Assembly: GCF_023195755.1 (NCBI RefSeq)
Contig: NZ_CP096203.1
Location: forward strand, 1,178,001-1,242,000
Length of the DNA: 64,000 nucleotides
From: Chryseobacterium nepalense
Lineage (GTDB): Bacteria; Bacteroidota; Bacteroidia; Flavobacteriales; Weeksellaceae
Direction of reading: 5' to 3'
How positions within the stretch are numbered: position 1 is the stretch's first letter; each line of letters begins with the position of its first letter. The notes below the pieces were generated by a model. That model had not been told where the DNA came from. It did no database searches and saw only the letters and a list, made by a program, of their open reading frames with translations. Below are positions 55,308 through 63,809 of this stretch, piece after piece. A program made the translations under genes and the position numbers.

Positions 55308-56114
55308 TTATGGTTTAACTTTTAAAATGAGAATATTGATTGGGTTAACGATTTCGCCCAGCATATTAATCTCTATGGTCTGGTTGGTTGCATAATCGTC
55401 GATATTTATTTTTTTACCAGTAACACTATCGCGTGCCTGGATGATTACATTTTCCGTTTCAACAGGGTTAGAAAATACTGTACTTCCCGTTATCTGTACT
55501 AAGGCGCTTGTTGGGGTCTCCGAGATGACCAAAACCTTTTCGTAAATCTGCTGATTAAATTCCTGCTGGTTTTTAGGGCTTTTCAGCCAGCTGTAATCCA
55601 GTAAGAGCTTTACTTTATCTTCTTTTATTCCTTCCTGTGAAATCGCTTTTAATGCTTCAATATCAATACGGTTTTTCTTTATGAAATCAACTATTTCCTG
55701 AAGTTCATCAAGAGATAAATCGTTGGATAAGAGTAACTTTTTGATATTTTCTATTTCTGACTCCAGATTGGTATCCGCCACCTTCAATTCGTTAACAAAA
55801 CCATCTGTTTGTATTTTAGTGTATACATTTACAATTCCCAGTTTATCTTTCCAGCTGTTAACATGAGCTGGCGTCAGATTACCTGCATTCAGTAAAGCCA
55901 GGTGCGCGGAATGAGCATCAGAATCACTCAGGTGTTCCTGAAACGCTTCTGCACCGGCAAATAATTGAGAAAGATCTTCAAGCCCTTCAATATTCTCAAC
56001 CGGAATTGGGTAATCCTTATGATAAAACGATGAAAATGTTGCTTTGAACTGTGCTTCAGTAGGAAAATCTCCGCTTTGAAACCAGCTGAAAATTGTATTT
56101 AATGGTGTATTCAT
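55308..56114 (-). CDS. Fibre adaptor protein of the second module (268 aa)
   Basis: A 268-aa protein clearly paralogous to the 282-aa one at 59809. Both begin PL.TIFSWF..GD.PTE.QFK.TFSSF.H.D, followed by a helical neck (SLDELQEIVDFIKKNRIDIE) and a beta-sandwich-like C-terminus. The conserved N-terminus is a likely docking domain for the baseplate. First gene of the second fibre module. Confidence 0.72.
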   Translation of the reverse strand: MNTPLNTIFSWFQSGDFPTEAQFKATFSSFYHKDYPIPVENIEGLEDLSQLFAGAEAFQEHLSDSDAHSAHLALLNAGNLTPAHVNSWKDKLGIVNVYTKIQTDGFVNELKVADTNLESEIENIKKLLLSNDLSLDELQEIVDFIKKNRIDIEALKAISQEGIKEDKVKLLLDYSWLKSPKNQQEFNQQIYEKVLVISETPTSALVQITGSTVFSNPVETENVIIQARDSVTGKKINIDDYATNQTIEINMLGEIVNPINILILKVKP

Positions 56115-56574
56115 TTGATTGTTGAAATTAGTCTTGATATAAGTGAGAATAAGTGAGACATTAAAGCATTTTTAAAACTTACTTATTTCATTAAATGATT
56201 CTGATTTGTTTTTGGAGAATTAAGTTTTTGCACCGGGCAAAAGAAACTGTATGAAATTCAACCTGAATCATAAACCTGTCTGTTGAATTTAATGATTACC
56301 GTTATGCTGTACTCTTCAAATTTCATGTTTTTTCAGTTACCGGGAAAGCTTTTTAACTGGTATAGTCCGTAGCTGCAGTAAGTTTCCATTCAGGATCCTG
56401 ATCATTTAATAATTGCAGAAGTACATTCTGTCTGTATAAAATTTGTCTGAATAATAGGTCATCATTAAAATAAATCAGCGCACAGGAATATCCATATACG
56501 CTGATAAATTATTGCTGAACGCAAACATTTTAAATCAAATGATTCACTTTGCGTTACATTTTTGCTAAGAAATA
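56115..56574 (-). pseudogene. Decayed gene fragments between the two fibre modules
   Basis: There is no intact gene. On the minus strand 56353-56508 reads SCALIYFNDDLLFRQILYRQ, then VLLQLLNDQDPEWKLTAATD and a stop. Another frame upstream starts MFAFSNNLSAYM, and 56258-56326 holds a 22-codon frame MKFEEYSITVIIKFNRQVYD. Their protein-like composition suggests the remains of one or two small genes. Confidence 0.4.
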
Positions 56575-58386
56575 TTAAGAAGCAACGCAGTTTCCTATAT
56601 TCATTGTTTCCTGGATTATTCTTCCGTTGCTGTTCATGTAATACCTTGCGCTGCTTTTGGGAGGTATGGTAAAATTCACACTGGTATTGTTTACTATAAA
56701 TTTTGCCTGATTTCCGCTAACGTTCATAACAGTAATTTCCTGATATTCAGGCATAAGACCAATTACTATTGATCCTCCGTCAAGAAGTGTCAATTTTACA
56801 ACCCTGTTTTTGGTGGCGTATGAATTTGCAGTACCAGTAAATTCCTTATCATCCGGTCTGAGCCGGATATATTCATCTTCGCGGGCTATTTCGTGGGACA
56901 AACGGTATAAGCTCCCGTCTCCGCCATATACATCATTATTATTGCTGGATTCCGAATAAATACCATACGGAATTCTTATAGTTCCGTTAAAATAATGATT
57001 ATGAGAATCTGTTGGTTCTACACCACCATAACCGATATGCCCGTTATTTAAATTAATAGCAACACCATCGTAACCTCCTGTTTTACAGCCAACTTTTACA
57101 TAGTCTTTCTCTTTCGCGGCAATAAGGAGATCATTCTTTTTATCAAACAATCCTGCGATCCCAGCTGCACTGAGATTTAACAGCATAATTTCCCAACCCG
57201 GAAATGGTTCATTAAGCTTTACAAATCCGTCCGTTAAATTAATAAGCTGGGATACGTTTACCGCATGATTATCCAATGTCCCAGCGGGGATTACGGGGCT
57301 TTGAGTAAAAGTTTTAGTATCATTTATCGTTTCAACTCCATTTTTGCCCACAAATTGATTCAGAGCTTCGCTTTTTGTATAGTAATTGCTTAAAGCTGAC
57401 TGCTGTACGGAGTTATTCCAATTGGTAATATTACTCTGATTGAAATCTATTTCAGACCACACTCTCAGCCAGCCACTAAAACTGATACCATCATAAATAC
57501 GCTTCCAGGTTCTGCCATACTGTAAATCACTGTACTCCTGCACAATCCGGGTACTGGAAGTTTTATAAATATTTAAACAGCCGGCCAGACCAACCGGGTA
57601 ATTTCTTGCTGAAGTAGCATTAGAGCTGGCATGCTGATAGTAAAAACCGGGCGTCAAAAATGTATTCAGGTCGGCAGTAGCAAGTAATGCGGCAAATTTA
57701 GGAACTGAACCGGTATTATTTTGATCTACCCATGTTCTTGTTGCAACAACTTCCGTAGCAATTGACAGAAGCTGAGTGTACGTTGAAACATCCGTTTCGA
57801 TGGTTTGTGTCCATCCTTTAGACCAATCGAAGTTCGCTCCCTGATGAAAAGCTGCAACTCTTTCAACCTCTACTTTCAGATAGGTATTCCAGACCGTATT
57901 TGATTCCCCAATATTAATACAAACATTGCCGGAAGCATCAAATCCTACATTAATTACCGATGAAGGAAAATTATCAGAACATTCAATAATAGCTTTGTGA
58001 TTGCTATTAAGTACAGTTGCGGAAAACTTATAAAAAGATACTCTTACGGTTCCTAATATCCTGGCATTCCATCCGAATATTTTGATTGTTACATCGAACA
58101 TCGTTGCAAGTGAGGTAGCCTGTGGAAATTTAAAACTTAAAATTCCTGTTTGGGCACCAGCATAAAGTCTTTGGTACACTTTATTAAAAACCCGTGTGTT
58201 ATTTTCAAATCGTGAAAGACTTCCTGTTGTGAAATTAATATTTTTATCAGCCATATTAATTTCTGTGCCTGCAGGAATATATGAGGCATTATCTACAGAG
58301 CCATCAGCTTTTAAAAACTGGGCCGCAGTACCGTTGACTACCCTATAGCCTTTCGCAGAAGTATAATATGCGTAATTAATATCCAT
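56575..58386 (-). CDS. Tail-fibre tip protein of the first module (603 aa)
   Basis: Starts MDINYAYYTSAKGYRVVNGT, like the N-terminus of the 472-aa protein. It contains a pyocin-knob-like segment (TADLNTFLTPGFYYQ). The last 250 residues align with the end of the 1842-aa fibre (QSPVIPAGTLDNHAVNVSQL; YIRLRPDDKEF). It begins one base after the 472-aa gene. Probably recognises a target surface; the ligand is unknown. Confidence 0.75.
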   Translation of the reverse strand: MDINYAYYTSAKGYRVVNGTAAQFLKADGSVDNASYIPAGTEINMADKNINFTTGSLSRFENNTRVFNKVYQRLYAGAQTGILSFKFPQATSLATMFDVTIKIFGWNARILGTVRVSFYKFSATVLNSNHKAIIECSDNFPSSVINVGFDASGNVCINIGESNTVWNTYLKVEVERVAAFHQGANFDWSKGWTQTIETDVSTYTQLLSIATEVVATRTWVDQNNTGSVPKFAALLATADLNTFLTPGFYYQHASSNATSARNYPVGLAGCLNIYKTSSTRIVQEYSDLQYGRTWKRIYDGISFSGWLRVWSEIDFNQSNITNWNNSVQQSALSNYYTKSEALNQFVGKNGVETINDTKTFTQSPVIPAGTLDNHAVNVSQLINLTDGFVKLNEPFPGWEIMLLNLSAAGIAGLFDKKNDLLIAAKEKDYVKVGCKTGGYDGVAINLNNGHIGYGGVEPTDSHNHYFNGTIRIPYGIYSESSNNNDVYGGDGSLYRLSHEIAREDEYIRLRPDDKEFTGTANSYATKNRVVKLTLLDGGSIVIGLMPEYQEITVMNVSGNQAKFIVNNTSVNFTIPPKSSARYYMNSNGRIIQETMNIGNCVAS

Positions 58387-58387
58387 T

Positions 58388-59806
58388 CTATAAATCTAAG
58401 TTGGTTACCACTACTGAAATTGGATTAGGAGGTGTAGAATCAAATTCTATTGCTACACTTGTTGTATCGATTGGTTTTATTCTTCCGTAAACTTTGTAAG
58501 AAGTAACCGTATCACGCATGGTAATCTCAACGTTCAGTGTGTTTAGGTTGTGAGCTAAAGTTGAAGTTCCTGTAATATTCGTAGTGTATGTTTTTGAAAC
58601 ATTGCTTCCGTCAGTAACCAAACCTTTCGCGTTTACGGTAACCCGGCTGTACGTTCCTGCAGTTACCCCTGAAGGCGCCAATGTTAATGCCGAAGTAACA
58701 TTTGCCGAGCCATCGAAGGAAACATTCCACGTTCCGTCGCCAGAAGCGGCGATTGTTCTTGGGGTGGCTAATTTAGCTGCCGATCCGCTTGTATTGATGG
58801 ATGCAGTCCCTGTTAACAATGTTGCAGGAACAGCAGTAACGGGAATGGCAACGTTTCCGGATCCGTCAATCGTTTGTGCCGTTGCGGTAACTCCAGAAAG
58901 TGTAATGGTTCTTGCGGCAGTCCATTTTGTAGCAGAAAGAACATTTTTCGCTGCATCCGCAGTATTATCGGCGTTGCTTAAGCCTACATGAGATTTGTTT
59001 AAAACGACAACTCCTGTTAAGCCATTTACAGAATCTACGGCTCCTGAAGTAATATAAACGAATGTTGTTCCCGTCCAACGGTATGTTTTGTTGGTATCAA
59101 GAGACACATAAATTTTACCGGTTTCGCCGGCAATAAGATTGGTATAAGCCGCTTCCTTATAGAACTTTCCGTCGGCAACTTTATAATATCCTTCCAGAAC
59201 ATCATCCACGTAAGAAGGCAACTGAGAAGCAGGAACCAACCCGGCACCATCAAGCACTGCAACACCGTTTGCCGCACCCTTTTGTGACAATGGGATGTAA
59301 TTGGCAAGATCCGTTGTTGTAGGTACAGATCCCAAAGAAACCGTTATTCCGCTGGCGGTCTGGGTAATTCCCGTAACCACGTTCCCGGTTCCTGAAGTTG
59401 TAACCGGTAGAGAGAATGTAGTTCCTGTAAGGGTTAAACCATTACCTGCAGCATAAGTTGTATCCGTGGAATCTAATTTAATGGTATTTCCGGATTGACT
59501 GATAGACATATTGGCACCCGCAGCAAGCGTAATATCTCCGGATACTAAAGAGCCGGATGTACCTCCCTTCACACGGGTAACCGTATCCGGCGTTGTAAAT
59601 GATCTGTTTGCCGAAAGGTCATAACTTGTTCCGTTAATTGTTAACGTTCTTGTCTTCGGAACATAGTCAGTCGGAGTAAAATTTCCGTCATGCCAGAAAG
59701 AGCTGATAGAGCGCGTTCCGCCGCCGGCTGTTAAGATGTCGTTGTCTGTTTTTCCTACGATTTTGTATCCAACAGAACTGTGATAATAAGCATATTTAAT
59801 ATCCAT
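58388..59806 (-). CDS. Tail-fibre shaft protein of the first module (472 aa)
   Basis: A Thr/Ser/Ala-rich beta fibre with phage-fibre motifs: GVTAGTYSRVTVNAKGLVTDG and ALDAAKNVLSATKWTAART-like (AAKNVLSATKWTAARTI). The front carries DILTAGGGTRSISSFW, the same unit that repeats in the 1842-aa fibre. The last 60 residues share the terminal domain of the 282-aa protein (HNLNTLNVEITMRDTVTSYK). It begins two bases after the adaptor gene. Confidence 0.78.
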   Translation of the reverse strand: MDIKYAYYHSSVGYKIVGKTDNDILTAGGGTRSISSFWHDGNFTPTDYVPKTRTLTINGTSYDLSANRSFTTPDTVTRVKGGTSGSLVSGDITLAAGANMSISQSGNTIKLDSTDTTYAAGNGLTLTGTTFSLPVTTSGTGNVVTGITQTASGITVSLGSVPTTTDLANYIPLSQKGAANGVAVLDGAGLVPASQLPSYVDDVLEGYYKVADGKFYKEAAYTNLIAGETGKIYVSLDTNKTYRWTGTTFVYITSGAVDSVNGLTGVVVLNKSHVGLSNADNTADAAKNVLSATKWTAARTITLSGVTATAQTIDGSGNVAIPVTAVPATLLTGTASINTSGSAAKLATPRTIAASGDGTWNVSFDGSANVTSALTLAPSGVTAGTYSRVTVNAKGLVTDGSNVSKTYTTNITGTSTLAHNLNTLNVEITMRDTVTSYKVYGRIKPIDTTSVAIEFDSTPPNPISVVVTNLDL

Positions 59807-59808
59807 AA

Positions 59809-60657
59809 TTATAATTTTTTAATTGTTAACTGAATCATATTTGGTGGTACTGAATCAAACAGTACATCAATGGTATTAGGATCAATTCTCCTTACTTTAA
59901 TTGGTATTGAAAATAGGGTAACGGTATCGTATGCGTCTATTGCAAAACTTAATGTATTAAGGTCATGTTTTATCCTGGAATCATTCTGCACCTTCTCCTC
60001 ATGTCTGATTTTTTCGGAGCCGCTATTTTCGATTTGCCGGATTTTGTCATACACTAAACTGTTAAACTGGCTTTGATAATTAATAGTTCCCCAGTTTGAA
60101 TAACTTCCCACAAGGCTGATTTTATCATCCGAACTGCCTCCTGAAAAAAGATCGTTAAGCAATTCTATCTGTCTCCTGTTTTCTTTGATATAATGTACGA
60201 TTTCGTAAAGTGTATCAAGATTTACATCATCGGAAGAAAGCTTACCGGTAATTTCCTGAATACGTTCAAGAAGATCATCATTCTTTTCGCGGAGTATATT
60301 TAAAATCTGTTCTGTCTGTGCTTTTGTATAGACATTTCCTGTATTTTCGTCACCATCTATGGTAGCTGTTAAATTGATTTGTAATTTTTCTTTCCATCCG
60401 TTGATATCGGCAGCAGTGAGGTTGGATGCGTTGAGTTTTGCAAGCACTGAAGTATGTGCGTTTTCATCTTCCAGGTGATTGTTGAAAATTGTGACAGGAA
60501 GTATATTCTGAACTGCTTCCTGTAAACCTGTGACTTCATCCATCCTGATTCTTTCATCTGTGTGACGGAATGAAGAAAAGGTTTGTTTAAATTGATATTC
60601 TGTAGGAGAATCGCCTTTTTCAAACCAGCTGAATATTGTTGTTAATGGTACTGCCAT
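59809..60657 (-). CDS. Fibre adaptor protein of the first module (282 aa)
   Basis: A 282-aa paralogue of the 268-aa adaptor: same N-terminal docking segment (TIFSWFEKGDSPTEYQFKQT), a coiled neck (about 115-170) and a beta C-terminus (HDLNTLSFAIDAYDTVTLF). It heads the first fibre module. Confidence 0.72.
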   Translation of the reverse strand: MAVPLTTIFSWFEKGDSPTEYQFKQTFSSFRHTDERIRMDEVTGLQEAVQNILPVTIFNNHLEDENAHTSVLAKLNASNLTAADINGWKEKLQINLTATIDGDENTGNVYTKAQTEQILNILREKNDDLLERIQEITGKLSSDDVNLDTLYEIVHYIKENRRQIELLNDLFSGGSSDDKISLVGSYSNWGTINYQSQFNSLVYDKIRQIENSGSEKIRHEEKVQNDSRIKHDLNTLSFAIDAYDTVTLFSIPIKVRRIDPNTIDVLFDSVPPNMIQLTIKKL

Positions 60658-60659
60658 GT

Positions 60660-60752
60660 TTATTGAAAATTAAGTTTGAGTTCTTCTATGATCACATTTT
60701 TTTTATTTTTGATTATATTCGTATCTACATTTTTCATTGGCTTTAATTTCAT
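60660..60752 (-). CDS. Possible 30-aa basic peptide before the adaptor
   Basis: MKLKPMKNVDTNIIKNKKNV is followed by an acidic/hydrophobic tail. It ends three bases before the adaptor ATG on the same strand. Unrecognised; could be a real leader-like mini-ORF or chance. Confidence 0.3.
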   Translation of the reverse strand: MKLKPMKNVDTNIIKNKKNVIIEELKLNFQ

Positions 60753-60831
60753 TTTAAGTGATTATAAACTCGTTGAATTCAACTTTTCTTTCATTCGTTT
60801 TTAGGAATACAAAGACGGAAAAGCACAGTTC

Positions 60832-61272
60832 CTATTTCGAAAAAAACAGGTCGGCTTCCGCTTTTCTTCGCCTGATCAGTCCGTTCAGAACTTTACCTCC
60901 GGCGGTAATATATCTTGATGTAAACCAGTCTCTGATGGCTTCCGGATTTGCTTTTTTATTGATTAAAGAAAACAGGGTATCAGATCCTCCCGTATTGTAG
61001 GTATGGGATACCAGCGCATCAAACTGGTTTTGTGTAAGCGCAGTTTTAATTTTATTGCTGACTATTTTTTCATAAGCCGGTAAAACGGATGCGAATAATT
61101 CCGTTCCTTTTTCTTTGCTGATGGCGGGATCTTTCATGGTTACTTTTTTACCGCCCGGATAATAGGTGTTTCCATAGCCAATTGTAGGGATTCCTGCCGA
61201 ATCCAGATAAGGTTTTGAACTGAAACCTTCAAATGATAAAATTAAATTGATTCCATTTTGTGATGTTTTCAT
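60832..61272 (-). CDS. T4-type lysozyme (GH24 endolysin)
   Basis: A 146-aa lysozyme. The catalytic triad is E15, D24 and T30 (LSFEGFSSKPYLDSAGIPTIGYG). The C-terminal helices contain LTQNQFDALVSHTYNTGG and LNGLIRRRKAEADLF. It cleaves the peptidoglycan glycan backbone. There is no signal peptide, so it needs a holin or membrane damage to reach its substrate. Its start overlaps the stop of the spanin-like gene (ATGA). It likely releases assembled particles from the cell. Confidence 0.9.
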   Translation of the reverse strand: MKTSQNGINLILSFEGFSSKPYLDSAGIPTIGYGNTYYPGGKKVTMKDPAISKEKGTELFASVLPAYEKIVSNKIKTALTQNQFDALVSHTYNTGGSDTLFSLINKKANPEAIRDWFTSRYITAGGKVLNGLIRRRKAEADLFFSK

Positions 61273-61841
61273 CTTTTGAAATATTTATAGGTGAAAAACA
61301 AGAGAATCACAGTAATTCCGAAGACGGTGATGAAAATCCATGCTGCAATTCCAAAGCCTGTTACTTTTATTCTTTTTGTTTCCTGGGAAACGACCGATGC
61401 TGTTTCTTTTTCAGTTTTTTTGGAAACAGCATTCTTATTTGCCTTCAGGGAAATATTATTGAATACTTCTTTTTTATTTTCAGTCTTTTCGTTCGATGCT
61501 TTTGCATAATGATTGCGAATGGAATATTCTGCATTTCCCATAATGGAAATACTCTGAACAGTATCTTTCCCGACAACATTGTGGAAAACAAAAGGGCTGG
61601 AGACATCAGATTTCCCCGTAATTGAAAAATCCCCGGATATTTCGTTGATTTTTTCATTGACTGCAAGGTCTTTCGAGTTGCTTTGAATTGTTTCTGAACT
61701 TTGTAAATTCAGGGAATCAACTTTCACTGTTTCAGTTTCCCGGGTATTTTCCTTTGAAACGGTTGTAATTTTTTGTTTGCTTCTGCAGCAGCCAAGTATT
61801 AGGCCACTGAATATCATCAGCAGCAGGATTTTTGCTTTCAT
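61269..61841 (-). CDS. Putative unimolecular spanin (lipoprotein plus C-terminal membrane helix)
   Basis: A 190-aa protein. It has an N-terminal lipoprotein signal ending at Cys18 (GLILGC, followed by another Cys). A long polar periplasmic stretch follows, then a C-terminal membrane helix (about 161-184, AAWIFITVFGITVILLFFTY). Outer-membrane lipid at one end and inner-membrane helix at the other is the layout of phage u-spanins such as T1 gp11. It overlaps the endolysin gene by four bases. No sequence homology to a known spanin is claimed. Confidence 0.6.
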   Translation of the reverse strand: MKAKILLLMIFSGLILGCCRSKQKITTVSKENTRETETVKVDSLNLQSSETIQSNSKDLAVNEKINEISGDFSITGKSDVSSPFVFHNVVGKDTVQSISIMGNAEYSIRNHYAKASNEKTENKKEVFNNISLKANKNAVSKKTEKETASVVSQETKRIKVTGFGIAAWIFITVFGITVILLFFTYKYFKR

Positions 61842-61983
61842 CAGCTTTATTTTTAGTAGTTAATTATATGATTGATTAGTTGGTTTAAAACCAGGAGAGC
61901 AAAGCTGCACCGTGTTCTCGATACATTTTCTTCACTTTGTTACGAAAACACTCGAACAGACGTGAGTTTAAACTGATGGGATT

Positions 61984-63297
61984 TTATGTGAAAATTTTAT
62001 CTTCTTTTACATATTCTTTTCTGATGCTTTCCAGCAGCATATCGGGACTTACTTTATAATCAGGATCTCTTAATGCAATTGTTTTTAAACTTACATCCTG
62101 TATTATGTTCATAATATTAGACCCGGTAAGTTCATACCGTTCGGCAATTTCTTCCAGCTTAATTCCCTCGAGCTTCAGCTGTTCGGGTATATTATTCTTC
62201 CAGATACGCAGGCGTTCTTCGTATTTTGGATTACTAAATTTTATGCAGCTCTGGAAACGCCTTGTAAAAGCTTTGTCCATATTATTTTTAAAATTGGATG
62301 CCAGAATAATGAGCCCTGAAAATGTTTCTATCCGCTGGAGTAAATAAGAAACTTCCTGATTAGCATACTTATCATGGGCATCCCGCACATTGGTTCTTTT
62401 TCCGAAAATAGCATCAGCCTCATCAAAAAATAAGATCCAGTTTTTATTTTCTGCCTTATCAAATAGTTTTGCCAATTGTTTTTCTGTTTCGCCAATATAT
62501 TTTGAAACCAGCATAGAAACATCCACCCTGAAAACGGGACGTTTTGTATATTTCCCTAAAAGACTTGCTGCCAGGGTCTTCCCTGTTCCCGGATCTCCGT
62601 AAAACAGAACTCTGAAACCGGGTTTTAATTTTTTCTGCATGTCCCAGTCTTCCATAAGAATCCTGCTGCTGTTGTACCAGGATTCAATACTCTGAATTTC
62701 ATCGAGTGTATTCTGAGGAAGGATAAGGTCTGTCCAGGAACGGTGGGTGTGTATCTGTTCTGCCGGGAAGTCGTTGCTCATTTTCGGCAATAATTCTGAT
62801 CCGAAAATAATAATATTAAAAGCCTCCTGATGAACACTTAACTGACTATTTTCAGCTCCATACTCCTTTCCTGAGCCGGAGAATGTAATAATCTCATCTT
62901 TAACCAACATAGAATCTGAAGCAAAATAATCCAGAGCTGTTAATCTTTCTGAAATATTCTGACCGCCCAAAATATACTGAACCGTCTGAACCGTAGGATA
63001 AAAGAGTCTTCCATTATCATTAACCGAACAAAAATCAAACAGCGGGCTGTTGGGAAAATCCAGGTAAATACGCTTCAGAAGTGCGGGATCTAATCTTGGC
63101 AATAAAGCCATTAAAAGAATGATAACTTCCTGATGCGCAAATTTTTTCTCTGAAATATAGTTTCCTAATGGAAAACCTGTATGGTCATCGGATATGAATC
63201 CCGGCGCTCCCATAAAATCTTCTGAAGAATTGTTGATACGCCAGGTTATCACCTCTTCCAAATGCGTAAATAGTTTCTGTATCTGTTCTGCCTCCAT
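61984..63297 (-). CDS. AAA+ ATPase of extracellular contractile injection systems (Afp15-like)
   Basis: A 437-aa ATPase. The N-terminal half is specific to the eCIS type (ITWRINNSSEDF). The AAA+ domain has Walker A GDPGTGKT (about 232), Walker B ILFFDEADAIFGKR (about 287), then RDAHDKYANQEVSYLLQRIE and the arginine-finger region AFTRRFQ. Homologues in Afp, PVC and Bacteroidota eCIS are needed for particle assembly. It is transcribed towards the lysis and fibre genes, so the rest of the cluster should lie upstream, beyond 64 kb. Confidence 0.87.
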   Translation of the reverse strand: MEAEQIQKLFTHLEEVITWRINNSSEDFMGAPGFISDDHTGFPLGNYISEKKFAHQEVIILLMALLPRLDPALLKRIYLDFPNSPLFDFCSVNDNGRLFYPTVQTVQYILGGQNISERLTALDYFASDSMLVKDEIITFSGSGKEYGAENSQLSVHQEAFNIIIFGSELLPKMSNDFPAEQIHTHRSWTDLILPQNTLDEIQSIESWYNSSRILMEDWDMQKKLKPGFRVLFYGDPGTGKTLAASLLGKYTKRPVFRVDVSMLVSKYIGETEKQLAKLFDKAENKNWILFFDEADAIFGKRTNVRDAHDKYANQEVSYLLQRIETFSGLIILASNFKNNMDKAFTRRFQSCIKFSNPKYEERLRIWKNNIPEQLKLEGIKLEEIAERYELTGSNIMNIIQDVSLKTIALRDPDYKVSPDMLLESIRKEYVKEDKIFT

Positions 63298-63492
63298 TGG
63301 TTTTTAGTCTTTTATTTTTGAAATCAAAACCATTACCTGTTTATCTTTCAAATAAATTTGCCTTATGCAATCGTTAAAGATTTTTGATGTTAAAAATGTT
63401 GGAAAAAAATGACCATCAGTAATATTAAATACTGTAACTCATAAAGGAAAGTCTTACCATAACTGCGTTAACAGTTTTTTTTGAAAGTCTTC

Positions 63493-63594
63493 TCATACCG
63501 GAATTCCTACTTTTTGATAATCAATTTCCGTTTCACGGATATTATTACCTGTCCCGGAAAGAAAATAAGAGATGTGATAATCTTCATTTTCCAT
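63493..63594 (-). CDS. Possible 33-aa mini-protein upstream of the AAA+ gene
   Basis: Starts MENEDYHISYFLSGTGNNIR and ends KVGIPV. It is polar with no membrane segment. On the same strand as the eCIS genes. Low certainty. Confidence 0.3.
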   Translation of the reverse strand: MENEDYHISYFLSGTGNNIRETEIDYQKVGIPV

Positions 63595-63734
63595 TATGGA
63601 TAAGATTCTGATTTATTCAAAAAAATTCCAATATTTCAGGGTAAAAAGGGTTCCTGTCAGGGAGCATCTTACTCGGGTTGTTAAAATATCATGCATTTAC
63701 ATCTCTGATGCTGCATTTTATTCTCTGATCTGTA

Positions 63735-63809
63735 TTAACAAACCTCAGCCTTAAAGCTGCTCACAAATGAGTCTGAATAATTGTTGTAATACTCAGTTTT
63801 CATGGTCAT
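63735..63809 (-). CDS. Possible 24-aa mini-protein with a terminal Cys
   Basis: Starts MTMKTEYYNNYSDSFVSSFK, ends EVC. It follows a strongly T-rich leader. Could be a truncated gene start or a small peptide. Low certainty. Confidence 0.25.
   Translation of the reverse strand: MTMKTEYYNNYSDSFVSSFKAEVC

Noticed and set aside
60688..60804. Plus-strand 38-codon hydrophobic frame as a holin
   Set aside because: It is antisense to the whole locus, lacks a second helix and overlaps a minus-strand mini-ORF. Composition follows the T-rich DNA.
48745..63297. Intact prophage
   Set aside because: No integrase, capsid, portal or terminase in the window, and the ATPase belongs to the eCIS type. The possibility stays open for DNA beyond the right edge.
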